DNA of 64,000 nucleotides from positions 31,771,851-31,835,850 of the forward strand of contig NC_079877.1 of NCBI RefSeq assembly GCF_029227915.1. Direction: 5' to 3'. The position numbers were made by a program, and so were the translations under genes. Under the pieces are notes generated by a model. It was not told the DNA's origin and did no database searches. It saw only the letters and a program-made list of their open reading frames with translations. Of the stretch, positions 50,200 through 61,608 are shown one piece after another. Position 1 is the first letter of the stretch. Each line of letters starts with the position of its first letter. The stretch comes from Hydractinia symbiolongicarpus (taxonomy: Eukaryota; Cnidaria; Hydrozoa; Anthoathecata; Hydractiniidae).

Positions 50200-51661
50200 T
50201 TCCAGCAATCATGTCAAATTAAGAAGAATGTTATTCCTTGGAGAACAATTGGCTCATTTTTCACATTTTTAAGGTCACAGTCCAGAATCAGTTCAATTAA
50301 CTCCCTCAGTCAATCTTTCACTGTTAAAAGCAATACAACTTAGTAATATCGGAAGAAAATCACTGAATACATGTTGGTACGAATGTGTGACGCAACCGTT
50401 GTAACTCAAACGGATTGACACCGTTAGAAAGTCAATGAAATGTAGTTTTTGAAACTGTCTCTATTTCTTCAGCGCGAACTAACGGCTAGGATTGGTCCCA
50501 CAGTAAAAAAGGACTTATTTATCTTAAGTTTTTAACAAAGCGCTACCACAGAGCCTAATGTAATCGCTGTATTCCAGCAATCATGTCAAATTAAGAAGAA
50601 TGTTATTCCTTGAAGACCCATTGGCTCATTTATCACATTTATAAGGTCATAGTCCAGAATCAGTTTAATTAATTCCCACAGTCAATCGTTTCACTGTTAA
50701 AAGCAATACAACTTAGTAATGTCAGAAGAAAATCACTAAGTACATGTTGGTGCGAATATGTGACGCAACCGTTGCAACTCAAACGGATTGACACCGTTAA
50801 AAAGTCAATGAAATGTAGCTTTTGAAACTGTCTCTATTTCTTCAGCGCGAAATAACGACTAGGATTCGTCCCACAGTAAAAAATGACTTATTTATCTTAA
50901 TTTTTTAATAAAGCGATACCACAGAGCCCAGTGTGATCGCTGAGTTCCAGCAATCATGTCAAATTAAGAGGAAAGTTATTTCTTGGAGTCCAGTAGGCTC
51001 ACTTATCACATTTATAAGGTCACAGCCCAAATTTAGTTCAATTAAGTTGCACAGTCAATCGCTTCACTGTTAAAAGTGATACAACTTAGTAATATCGGAA
51101 AAATGAACTAAATACATGTTGGTACGAATATGTGAAGCAACCGTTGTAACTCAAACGGATTGACACAGTGAGAAAATTAATGAAATGTAGTTTTTAAAAC
51201 TGACTATATTTCTTCAGCGCGAACTACTGGCTAGGATTGTTCCGACAGTTAATAAAGCGCTACCACAGCGCCCAGTGTAATCGCTGAGTTCCAGCAATCA
51301 TGTCAAATTAAGAAGAATTTTATTTCTTGTAGTCAAACTGGCTCATTTATCACATTTATAAGGTCAAAGTCCAAAATCAGTTCAATTAAGTCCCATAGTC
51401 AAGCGTTTCACTGTTAAAAGCGATGCAACCTAGTAATATCCCAATACTATCGCTAAATACATGTTGGTATGAATATGTGACACAACCGCTGTAACTCAAA
51501 CAGATTTATACCGCTAGAAAGTCAATGAAATGTACTTTTTGAAACTGTCTCTATTTCTTCAGCGCGAACTAACGGCTAGGATTGGTCCCACAGTAAAAAA
51601 TGACTTATTTATCTTAATTTTTTAACAAAGCGCTACCACAGGGCCTAGTGTACTCGCTGAT
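50200..51661 (+). repeat. 1,462-bp four-monomer cassette, copy 2
   Basis: Starts 50200, 50572, 50945 and 51289 equal those of copy 1 plus 2,948. The order and lengths (372, 373, 344, 373) are preserved. Private changes include CACTGAATAC near 50363, AAGACCCATTGG near 50613 and GCGATACCACAG near 50924. The fourth monomer has the normal ATATCCCAATACTATCGC middle, unlike the chimeric one in copy 1. It ends with the GGGCCTAGTGTACTCGC junction seen at 43.5-45.7 kb. Confidence 0.88.
50945..51288 (+). repeat. 344-bp contracted monomer, copy 3
   Basis: Same 29-bp loss (CAGTTAATAAAGCGC near 51246) and the same linked variants as the other contracted copies. It has AAAATGAACTAAATAC where copy 2 has AAAATTAACTAAATAC, and AAAAGTGATAC, which the later copies share. 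It is the third monomer of cassette copy 2. Confidence 0.92.
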
Positions 51662-54641
51662 TTCCAGCAATCATGTCAAATTAAGAAGAATGTTATTCCT
51701 TGGAAAACAATTGCCTCATTTATCACATTAATAAGGTCACATTCCAGAATCAGTTCAATTAATTCCCACAGCCAATCGTTTCACTGTTAAAAGCAATACA
51801 ACTTAGTGATATCGGAAGAAAATAACTAAATACATGTTGGTACGAATATGTGACGCAACCGTTGTAACTCAAACGGATTGACACCGTTAGAAAGTCAATG
51901 AAATCTAGTTTTTGAAACTGTCTCTAATTCTTCAGCGCAAACTAACGACTAGGATTCGTCCCACAGTAAAAAATGACTTATTTATCTTAATTTTTTAATA
52001 AAGCTCTACCACAGCGCCCCGTGTAATCGCTGAGTTCCAGCAATCATGTCAAATTAAGAAGAATGTTATTCCTTGGAGAACAATTGGCTCATTTTTCACA
52101 TTTTTAAGGTCACAGTCCAGAATCAGTTCAATTAACTCCCTCAGTCAATCTTTCACTGTTAAAAGCAATACAACTTAGTAATATCCGAAGAAAATCACTA
52201 ACTACATGTTGGTACGAATATGTGACGCAACCGTTGTAACTCAAACGGATTGACACCGTTAGAAAGTCAATGAAATGTAGTTTTTGAAACTGTCTCTATT
52301 TCTTCAGCGCGAACTAACGGCTAGGATTGGTCCCACAGTAAAAAATGACTTATTTATCTTCATTTTTTAACAAAGCGCTACCACAGTGCCCAGTGTAATC
52401 GCTGAGTTCCAGCAATCATGTCAAATTAAGAAGAATGTTATTCCTTGGAGAACAATTGGCTCATTTTTCACATTTATAAGGTCACAGTCCAGAATCAGTT
52501 CAATTAACTCCCTCAGTCAATCGTTTCACTGTTAAAAGAATACAACTTAGTAATATTGGAAGAAAATCACTAAATACATGTTGGTACGAATATGTGACGC
52601 AACCGTTGTAACTTAAACGGATTGAGACCGTTAGAAAGTCAATGAGATGTAGTTTTTGAAACTGTCTCTATTTCTTCAGCGCGAACTAACATCTAGGATT
52701 GGTCCCACAGTAAAAAATGACTTATTTATCTTAATTTTTTAACAAAGCGCTACCACAGAGCCTAATATAATCGCTGAATTCCAGCAATCATGTCAAATTA
52801 AGAAGAATGTTATTCCTTGAAGACCAATTAGCTCATTTATCACATTTATAAGGTCACAGTCCAGAATCAGTTTAATGAATTCCCACAGTCAATCGTTTCA
52901 CTGTTAAAAGCAATACAACTTAGTAATATCGGAAGAAAATAACTAAATACATATTGGTACGAATATGTGACGCAACCGTTGTAACTCAAACGGATAGACA
53001 CCGTTAGAAAGTCAATGAAATCTAGTTTTTGAAACTGTCTCTATTTCTTCAGCGCAAACTAACGACTAGGATTCGTCCCACAGTAAAAAATGACTTATTT
53101 ATCTTAATTTTTTAATAAAGCGCTATCACAGCGCCCCGTGTAATCGCTGAGTTCCAGCAATCATGTCAAATTAAGAAGAATGTTATTCCTTGGAGAACAA
53201 TTGGCTCATTTTTCAAAGTTTTAAGGTCACAGTCCAGAATCAGTTCAATTAACTCCCTCAGTCAATCTTTCACTGTTAAAAGCAATACAACTTAGTAATA
53301 TCCGAAGAAAATCACTAACTACATGTTGGTACGAATATGTGACGCAACCGTTGTAACTCAAACGGATTGACACCGTTAGAAAGTCAATGAAATGTAGTTT
53401 TTGAAACTGTCTCTATTTCTTCAGCGCGAACTAACGGCTAGGATTGGTCCCACAGTAAAAAATGACTTATTTATCTTCATTTTTTAACAAAGCGCTACCA
53501 CAGTGCCCAGTGTAATCGCTGAGTTCCAGCAATCATGTCAAATTAAGAAGAATGTTATTCCTTGGAGAACAATTGGCTCATTTTTCACATTTATAAGGTC
53601 ACAGTCCAGAATCAGTTCAATTAACTCCCTCAGTCAATCGTTTCACTGTTAAAAGAATACAACTTAGTAATATTGGAAGAAAATCACTAAATACATGTTG
53701 GTACGAATATGTGACGCAACCGTTGTAACTCAAACGGATTGAGACCGTTAGAAAGTCAATGAGATGTAGTTTTTGAAACTGTCTCTATTTCTTCAGCGCG
53801 AACTAACGGCTAGGATTGGTCCCACAGTAAAAAATGACTTATTTATCTTAATTTTTTAACAAAGCGCTACCACAGAGCCTAATATAATCGCTGAATTCCA
53901 GCAATCATGTCAAATTAAGAAGAATGTTATTCCTTGAAGACCAATTAGCTCATTTATCACATTTATAAGGTCACAGTCCAGAATCAGTTTAATGAATTCC
54001 CACAGTCAATCGTTTCACTGTTAAAAGCAATACAACTTAGTAATATCGGAAGAAAATAACTAAATACATATTGGTACGAATATGTGACGCAACCGTTGTA
54101 ACTCAAACGGATTGACACCGTTAGAAAGTCAATTAAATGTAGTTTTTGAAACTGTCTGTATTTCTTCAGCGCGAACTAACGGCTAGGATTGGTCCCACAG
54201 TAAAAAATGACTTATTTATCTTAATTTTTTAACAAAGCGCTACCACAGAGACTAATGTAATCGCTGTATTCCAGCAATCATGTCAAATTAAGAAGAATGT
54301 TATTCCTTGAAGACCAATTGGCTCATTTATCACATTTATAAGGTCACAGTCCAGAATCAGTTTAATTAATTCCCACAGTCAATCGTTTCACTGTTAAAAG
54401 CAATACAACTTAGTAATATCGGAAGAAAATAACTAAATACATGTTGGTACGAATATGTGACGCAACCGTTGTAACTCAAACGGATTGACACCGTTAGAAA
54501 GTCAATGAAACCTAGTTTTTGAAACTGTCTCTATTTCTTCAGCGCAAACTAACGACTAGGATTCGTCCCACAGTAAAAAATGACTTATTTATCTTAATTT
54601 TTTAATAAAGCGCTACCACAGCGCCCAGTGTAATCGCTGAG
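51662..54641 (+). repeat. Inter-cassette tract with a 1,117-bp trimer duplication
   Basis: Starts are 51662, 52035, 52407, 52779, 53152, 53524, 53896 and 54269. Monomers 52035-52779 match 53152-53896 at a constant 1,117. Shared variants are GCGCCCCGTG, ATCTTCATTTTTTAAC, CAGTGCCCAGTG, AAAAGAATACAAC (one base short), TAATATTGG, AATGAGATGTAG, CCTAATATAATCGC and ACATATTGGTACG. Differences are few (ACTTAAACGG near 52611; TTTCAAAGTTTTAAGG near 53211). The match ends near 54133, where AATTAAATG appears. The same trimer, less changed, is also in the 4,043-bp units (57566-58683). Confidence 0.86.
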
Positions 54642-56103
54642 TTCCAGCAATCATGTCAAATTAAGAAGAATGTTATTCCTTGGAGAACAATTGGCTCATT
54701 TTTCACATTTTTAAGGTCACAGTCCAGAATCAGTTCAATTAACTCCCTCAGTCAATCTTTCACTGTTAAAAGCAATACAACTTAGTAATATCGGAAGAAA
54801 ATCACTAAATACATGTTGGTACGAATGTGTGACGCAACCGTTGTAACTCAAACGGATTGACACCGTTAGAAAGTCAATGAAATGTAGTTTTTGAAACTGT
54901 CTCTATTTCTTCAGCGCGAACTAACGGCTAGGATTGGTCCCACAGTAAAAAAGGACTTATTTATCTTAAGTTTTTAACAAAGCGCTACCACAGAGCCTAA
55001 TGTAATCGCTGTATTCCAGCAATCATGTCAAATTAAGAAGAATGTTATTCCTTGAAGACCAATTGGCTCATTTATCACATTTATAAGGTCATAGTCCAGA
55101 ATCAGTTTAATTAATTCCCACAGTCAATCGTTTCACTGTTAAAAGCAATACAACTTAGTAATGTCAGAAGAAAATCACTAAGTACATGTTGGTGCTAATA
55201 TGTGACGCAACCGTTGCAACTCAAACGGATTGACACCGTTAAAAAGTCAATGAAATGTAGCTTTTGAAACTGTCTCTATTTCTTCAGCGCGAAATAACGA
55301 CTAGGATTCGTCCCACAGTAAAAAATGACTTATTTATCTTATTTTTTTAATAAAGCGCTACCACAGAGCCCAGTGTAATCGCTGAGTTCCAGCAATCATG
55401 TCAAATTAAGAGGAAAGTTATTTCTTGGAGTCCAGTAGGCTCACTTATCACATTTATAAGGTCACAGCCCAAATTTAGTTCAATTAAGTTGCACAGTCAA
55501 TCGCTTCACTGTTAAAAGTGATACAACTTAGTAATATCGGAAAAATTAACTAAATACATGTTGGTACGAATATGTGAAGCAACCGTTGTAACTCAAACGG
55601 ATTGACACAGTGAGAAAATTAATGAAATGTAGTTTTTAAAACTGACTATATTTCTTCAGCGCGAACTACTGGCTAGGATTGTTCCGACAGTTAATAAAGC
55701 GCTACCACAGCGCCCAGTGTAATCGCTGAGTTCCAGCAATCATGTCAAATTAAGAAGAATTTTATTTCTTGTAGTCAAACTGGCTCATTTATCACATTTA
55801 TAAGGTCAAAGTCCAAAATCAGTTCAATTAAGTCCCATAGTCAAGCGTTTCACTGTTAAAAGCGATGCAACCTAGTAATATCCCAATACTATCGCTAAAT
55901 ACATGTTGGTATGAATATGTGACGCAACCGCTGTAACTCAAACAGATTTATACCGCTAGAAAGTCAATGAAATGTACTTTTTGAAACTGTCTCTATTTCT
56001 TCAGCGCGAACTAACGGCTAGGATTGGTCCCACAGTAAAAAATGACTTATTTATCTTCATTTTTTAACAGAGCGCTACCACAGTGCCCAGTGTAATCGCT
56101 GAG
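54642..56103 (+). repeat. 1,462-bp four-monomer cassette, copy 3
   Basis: Starts 54642, 55014, 55387 and 55731 equal copy 2 plus 4,442. Order and lengths are 372, 373, 344 and 373. It carries TTGGTGCTAATATG near 55191 and TTATTTTTTTAATAAAG near 55340 as private marks. The second mark is inherited by the 4,043-bp duplicate at 59382. The last monomer ends with ATCTTCATTTTTTAACAG, which leads directly into copy 4 without a spacer. Confidence 0.89.
55387..55730 (+). repeat. 344-bp contracted monomer, copy 4
   Basis: Same 29-bp loss (CAGTTAATAAAGCGC near 55688). It carries AAAAGTGATAC, TGTGAAGCAACC and GTTTTTAAAACTG. It looks identical to copy 6 at 59430, its counterpart in the 4,043-bp duplication. 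Confidence 0.92.
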
Positions 56104-57565
56104 TTCCAGCAATCATGTCAAATTAAGAAGAATGTTATTCCTTGGAGAACAATTGGCTCATTTTTCACATTTTTAAGGTCACAGTCCAGAATCAGTTCAA
56201 TTAACTCCCTCAGTCAATCTTTCACTGTTAAAAGCAATACAACTTAGTAATATCGGAAGAAAATCACTAAATACATGTTGGTACGAATGTGTGACGCAAC
56301 CGTTGTAACTCAAACGGATTGACACCGTTAGAAAGTCAATGAAATGTAGTTTTTGAAACTGTCTCTATTTCTTCAGCGCGAACTAACGGCTAGGATTGGT
56401 CCCACAGTAAAAAAGGACTTATTTATCTTAAGTTTTTAACAAAGCGCTACCACAGAGCCTAATGTAATCGCTGTATTCCAGCAATCATGTCAAATTAAGA
56501 AGAATGTTATTCCTTGAAGACCAATTGGCTCATTTATCACATTTATAAGGTCATAGTCCAGAATCAGTTTAATTAATTCCCACAGTCAATCGTTTCACTG
56601 TTAAAAGCAATACAACTTAGTAATGTCAGAAGAAAATCACTAAGTACATGTTGGTGCGAATATGTGACGCAACCGTTGCAACTCAAACGGATTGACACCG
56701 TTAAAAAGTCAATGAAATGTAGCTTTTGAAACTGTCTCTATTTCTTCAGCGCGAAATAACGACTAGGATTCGTCCCACAGTAAAAAATGACTTATTTATC
56801 TTAATTTTTTAATAAAGCGCTACCACAGAGCCCAGTGTAATCGCTGAGTTCCAGCAATCATGTCAAATTAAGAGGAAAGTTATTTCTTGGAGTCCAGTAG
56901 GCTCACTTATCACATTTATAAGGTCACAGCCCAAATTTAGTTCAATTAAGTTGCACAGTCAATCGCTTCACTGTTAAAAGTGATACAACTTAGTAATATC
57001 GGAAAAATTAACTAAATACATGTTGGTACGAAAATGTGAAGCAACCGTTGAAACTCAAACGGATTGACAAAGTGAGAAAATTAATGAAATGTAGTTTTTA
57101 AAACTGACTATATTTCTTCAGCGCGAACTAATGGCTAGGATTGTTCCGACAGTTAATAAAGCGCTACCACAGCGCCCAGTGTAATCGCTGAGTTCCAGCA
57201 ATCATGTCAAATTAAGAAGAATTTTATTTCTTGTAGTCAAACTGGCTCATTTATCACATTTATAAGGTCAAAGTCCAAAATCAGTTCAATTAAGTCCCAT
57301 AGTCAAGCGTTTCACTGTTAAAAGCGATGCAACCTAGTAATATCCCAATACTATCGCTAAATACATGTTGGTATGAATATGTGACGCAACCGCTGTAACT
57401 CAAACAGATTTATACCGCTAGAAAGTCAATGAAATGTACTTTTTGAAACTGTCTCTATTTCTTCAGCGCGAACTAACGGCTAGGATTGGTCCCACAGTAA
57501 AAAATGACTTATTTATCTTAATTTTTTAACAAAGCGCTACCACAGCGCCCCGTGTAATCGCTGAG
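56104..57565 (+). repeat. 1,462-bp four-monomer cassette, copy 4
   Basis: Starts are 56104, 56476, 56849 and 57193, directly abutting cassette copy 3, so 54642-57565 is a true tandem pair. Lengths are 372, 373, 344 and 373. Its contracted monomer has ACGAAAATGTG, TTGAAACTC, GACAAAGTGAG and CTAATGGCTAGG. These changes are absent from copies 2 and 3 but present in copy 5 (60147). Confidence 0.9.
56849..57192 (+). repeat. 344-bp contracted monomer, copy 5
   Basis: Same 29-bp loss (CAGTTAATAAAGCGC near 57150). A private lineage is marked by ACGAAAATGTGAAGC, GTTGAAACTC, GACAAAGTGAG and CTAATGGC. It looks identical to copy 7 at 60892 (offset 4,043). Confidence 0.92.
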
Positions 57566-59429
57566 TTCCAGTAATCATGTCAAATTAAGAAGAATGTTAT
57601 TCCTTGGAGAACAATTGGCTCATTTTTCACATTTCTAAGGTCACAGTCCAGAATCAGTTCAATTAACTCCCTCAGTCAATCTTTCACTGTTAAAAGCAAT
57701 ACAACTTAGTAATATCGGAAGAAAATCACTAACTACATGTTGGTACGAATATGTGACGCAACCGTTGTAACTCAAACGGATTGACACCGTTAGAAAGTCA
57801 ATGAAATGTAGTTTTTGAAACTGTCTCTATTTCTTCAGCGCGAACTAACGGCTAGGATTGGTCCCACAGTAAAAAATGACTTATTTATCTTCATTTTTTA
57901 ACAAAGCGCTACCACAGTGCCCAGTGTAATCGCTGAGTTCCAGCAATCATGTCAAATTAAGAAGAATGTTATTCCTTGGAGAACAATTGGCTCATTTTTC
58001 ACATTTATAAGGTCACAGTCCAGAATCAGTTCAATTAACTCCCTCAGTCAATCGTTTCACTGTTAAAAGCAATACAACTTAGTAATATTGGAAGAAAATC
58101 ACTAAATACATGTTGGTACGAATATGTGACGCAACCGTTGTAACTCAAACGGATTGAGACCGTTAGAAAGTCAATGAAATGTAGTTTTTGAAACTGTCTC
58201 TATTTCTTCAGCGCAAACTAACGGCTAGGATTGGTCCCACAGTAAAAAATGACTTATTTATCTTAATTTTTTAACAATGCGCTACCACAGAGCCTAATGT
58301 AATCGCTGAATTCCAGCAATCATGTCAAATTAAGAAGAATGTTATTCCTTGAAGACCAATTGCCTCATTTATCACATTTATAAGGTCACAGTCCAGAATC
58401 AGTTTAATGAATTCCCACAGTCAATCGTTTCACTGTTAAAAGCAATACAACTTAGTAATATCGGAAGAAAATCACTAATTACATGTTGGTACGAATATGT
58501 GACGCAACCGTTGTAACTCAAACGGATTGACACCGTTAGAAAGTCAATTAAATGTAGTTTTTGAAACTGTCTCTATTTCTTCAGCGCGAACTAACGGCTA
58601 GGATTGGTCCCACAGTAAAAAATGACTTATTTATCTTAATTTTTTAACAAAGCGCTACCACAGAGACTAATGTAATCGCTGTATTCCAGCAATCATGTCA
58701 AATTAAGAAGAATGTTATTCCTTGAAGACCAATTGGCTCATTTATCACATTTATAAGGTCACAGTCCAGAATCAGTTTAATTAATTCCCACAGTCAATCG
58801 TTTCACTGTTAAAAGCAATACAACTTAGTAATGTCGGAAGAAAATCACTAAATACATGTTGGTGCGAATATGTGACGCAACCGTTGCAACTCAAACGGAT
58901 TGACACCGTTAGAAAGTCAATGAAATGTAGCTTTTGAAACTGTCTCTATTTCTTCAGCGCGAAATAACGACTAGGATTCGTCCCACAGTAAAAAATGACT
59001 TATTTATCTTAATTTTTTAATAAAGCACTACCACAGAGCCCAGTGTAATCGCTGAGTTCCAGCAATCATGTCAAATTAAGAAAAAAGTTATTCCTTGGAG
59101 AACAATTGGCTCATTTATCACATTTATAAGGTCAAAGTCGAAAATCAGATCAGTTAAGTCCCACAGTCAAACGTTTTAGTGCTAAAAGCGATTCAACCTA
59201 GTAATATCCGAATACTATCGCTAAATTCATGTGGGGACGAATATGTGACGCAACCGTTGGAACTCAAACGGATTGATACCGTTAGAAAGTCAATGAAATA
59301 TAGTTTTTGAAACTGTCGCTATTTCTTCAGCGCGAACTAACGACTAGGATTGGTCCCACAGTAAAAAATGACTTATTTATCTTATTTTTTTAATAAAGCG
59401 CTACCACAGAGCCCAGTGTAATCGCTGAG

Positions 59430-59773
59430 TTCCAGCAATCATGTCAAATTAAGAGGAAAGTTATTTCTTGGAGTCCAGTAGGCTCACTTATCACATTTAT
59501 AAGGTCACAGCCCAAATTTAGTTCAATTAAGTTGCACAGTCAATCGCTTCACTGTTAAAAGTGATACAACTTAGTAATATCGGAAAAATTAACTAAATAC
59601 ATGTTGGTACGAATATGTGAAGCAACCGTTGTAACTCAAACGGATTGACACAGTGAGAAAATTAATGAAATGTAGTTTTTAAAACTGACTATATTTCTTC
59701 AGCGCGAACTACTGGCTAGGATTGTTCCGACAGTTAATAAAGCGCTACCACAGCGCCCAGTGTAATCGCTGAG
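59430..59773 (+). repeat. 344-bp contracted monomer, copy 6
   Basis: It carries the 29-bp loss near 59732. It is the 4,043-bp counterpart of the copy at 55387 and shares its AAAAGTGATAC and GTTTTTAAAACTG variants. It is followed by the GAATTTTATTTCTTG partner at 59774, as every complete contracted copy is. Confidence 0.92.
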
Positions 59774-60146
59774 TTCCAGCAATCATGTCAAATTAAGAAG
59801 AATTTTATTTCTTGTAGTCAAACTGGCTCATTTATCACATTTATAAGGTCAAAGTCCAAAATCAGTTCAATTAAGTCCCATAGTCAAGCGTTTCACTGTT
59901 AAAAGCGATGCAACCTAGTAATATCCCAATACTATCGCTAAATACATGTTGGTATGAATATGTGACGCAACCGCTGTAACTCAAACAGATTTATACCGCT
60001 AGAAAGTCAATGAAATGTACTTTTTGAAACTGTCTCTATTTCTTCAGCGCGAACTAACGGCTAGGATTGGTCCCACAGTAAAAAATGACTTATTTATCTT
60101 CATTTTTTAACAGAGCGCTACCACAGTGCCCAGTGTAATCGCTGAG

Positions 60147-61608
60147 TTCCAGCAATCATGTCAAATTAAGAAGAATGTTATTCCTTGGAGAACAATTGGC
60201 TCATTTTTCACATTTTTAAGGTCACAGTCCAGAATCAGTTCAATTAACTCCCTCAGTCAATCTTTCACTGTTAAAAGCAATACAACTTAGTAATATCGGA
60301 AGAAAATCACTAAATACATGTTGGTACGAATGTGTGACGCAACCGTTGTAACTCAAACGGATTGACACCGTTAGAAAGTCAATGAAATGTAGTTTTTGAA
60401 ACTGTCTCTATTTCTTCAGCGCGAACTAACGGCTAGGATTGGTCCCACAGTAAAAAAGGACTTATTTATCTTAAGTTTTTAACAAAGCGCTACCACAGAG
60501 CCTAATGTAATCGCTGTATTCCAGCAATCATGTCAAATTAAGAAGAATGTTATTCCTTGAAGACCAATTGGCTTATTTATCACATTTATAAGGTCATAGT
60601 CCAGAATCAGTTTAATTAATTCCCACAGTCAATCGTTTCACTGTTAAAAGCAATACAACTTAGTAATGTCAGAAGAAAATCACTAAGTACATGTTGGTGC
60701 GAATATGTGACGCAACCGTTGCAACTCAAACGGATTGACACCGTTAAAAAGTCAATGAAATGTAGCTTTTGAAACTGTCTCTATTTCTTCAGCGCGAAAT
60801 AACGACTAGGATTCGTCCCACAGTAAAAAATGACTTATTTATCTTAATTTTTTAATAAAGCGCTACCACAGAGCCCAGTGTAATCGCTGAGTTCCAGCAA
60901 TCATGTCAAATTAAGAGGAAAGTTATTTCTTGGAGTCCAGTAGGCTCACTTATCACATTTATAAGGTCACAGCCCAAATTTAGTTCAATTAAGTTGCACA
61001 GTCAATCGCTTCACTGTTAAAAGTGATACAACTTAGTAATATCGGAAAAATTAACTAAATACATGTTGGTACGAAAATGTGAAGCAACCGTTGAAACTCA
61101 AACGGATTGACAAAGTGAGAAAATTAATGAAATGTAGTTTTTAAAACTGACTATATTTCTTCAGCGCGAACTAATGGCTAGGATTGTTCCGACAGTTAAT
61201 AAAGCGCTACCACAGCGCCCAGTGTAATCGCTGAGTTCCAGCAATCATGTCAAATTAAGAAGAATTTTATTTCTTGTAGTCAAACTGGCTCATTTATCAC
61301 ATTTATAAGGTCAAAGTCCAAAATCAGTTCAATTAAGTCCCATAGTCAAGCGTTTCACTGTTAAAAGCGATGCAACCTAGTAATATCCCAATACTATCGC
61401 TAAATACATGTTGGTATGAATATGTGACGCAACCGCTGTAACTCAAACAGATTTATACCGCTAGAAAGTCAATGAAATGTACTTTTTGAAACTGTCTCTA
61501 TTTCTTCAGCGCGAACTAACGGCTAGGATTGGTCCCACAGTAAAAAATGACTTATTTATCTTAATTTTTTAACAAAGCGCTACCACAGCGCCCCGTGTAA
61601 TCGCTGAG
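60147..61608 (+). repeat. 1,462-bp four-monomer cassette, copy 5
   Basis: Starts are 60147, 60519, 60892 and 61236, with the same 372, 373, 344, 373 pattern. This is the duplicate of cassette copy 4, made by the 4,043-bp event. The only change noticed is GGCTTATTTATC at 60571-60582 (GGCTCATTTATC in copy 4). Confidence 0.91.
60892..61235 (+). repeat. 344-bp contracted monomer, copy 7
   Basis: It carries the 29-bp loss near 61193. It is the duplicate of the copy at 56849, with the same ACGAAAATGTGAAGC and GACAAAGTGAG changes. It is the third monomer of cassette copy 5 and the last contracted copy in the window. Confidence 0.92.

Larger units (their letters stand above)
55310..59352 (+). repeat. 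4,043-bp 11-monomer HOR unit, first copy
   Basis: This unit holds monomer starts 55387, 55731, 56104, 56476, 56849, 57193, 57566, 57938, 58311, 58684 and 59057. Each corresponds to a start 4,043 bp further on. Identity begins at 55310 (C55309 against G59352). Inside are the end of cassette copy 3, all of cassette copy 4, the GCGCCCCGTG trimer, and a divergent monomer at 59057 (GATCAGTTAAGTCCC, TTCATGTGGGGACG). Two contracted 344-bp monomers make the unit shorter than 11 times 373. The two copies share 19 bp at the junction (GTCCCACAGTAAAAAATGA). Confidence 0.92.
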
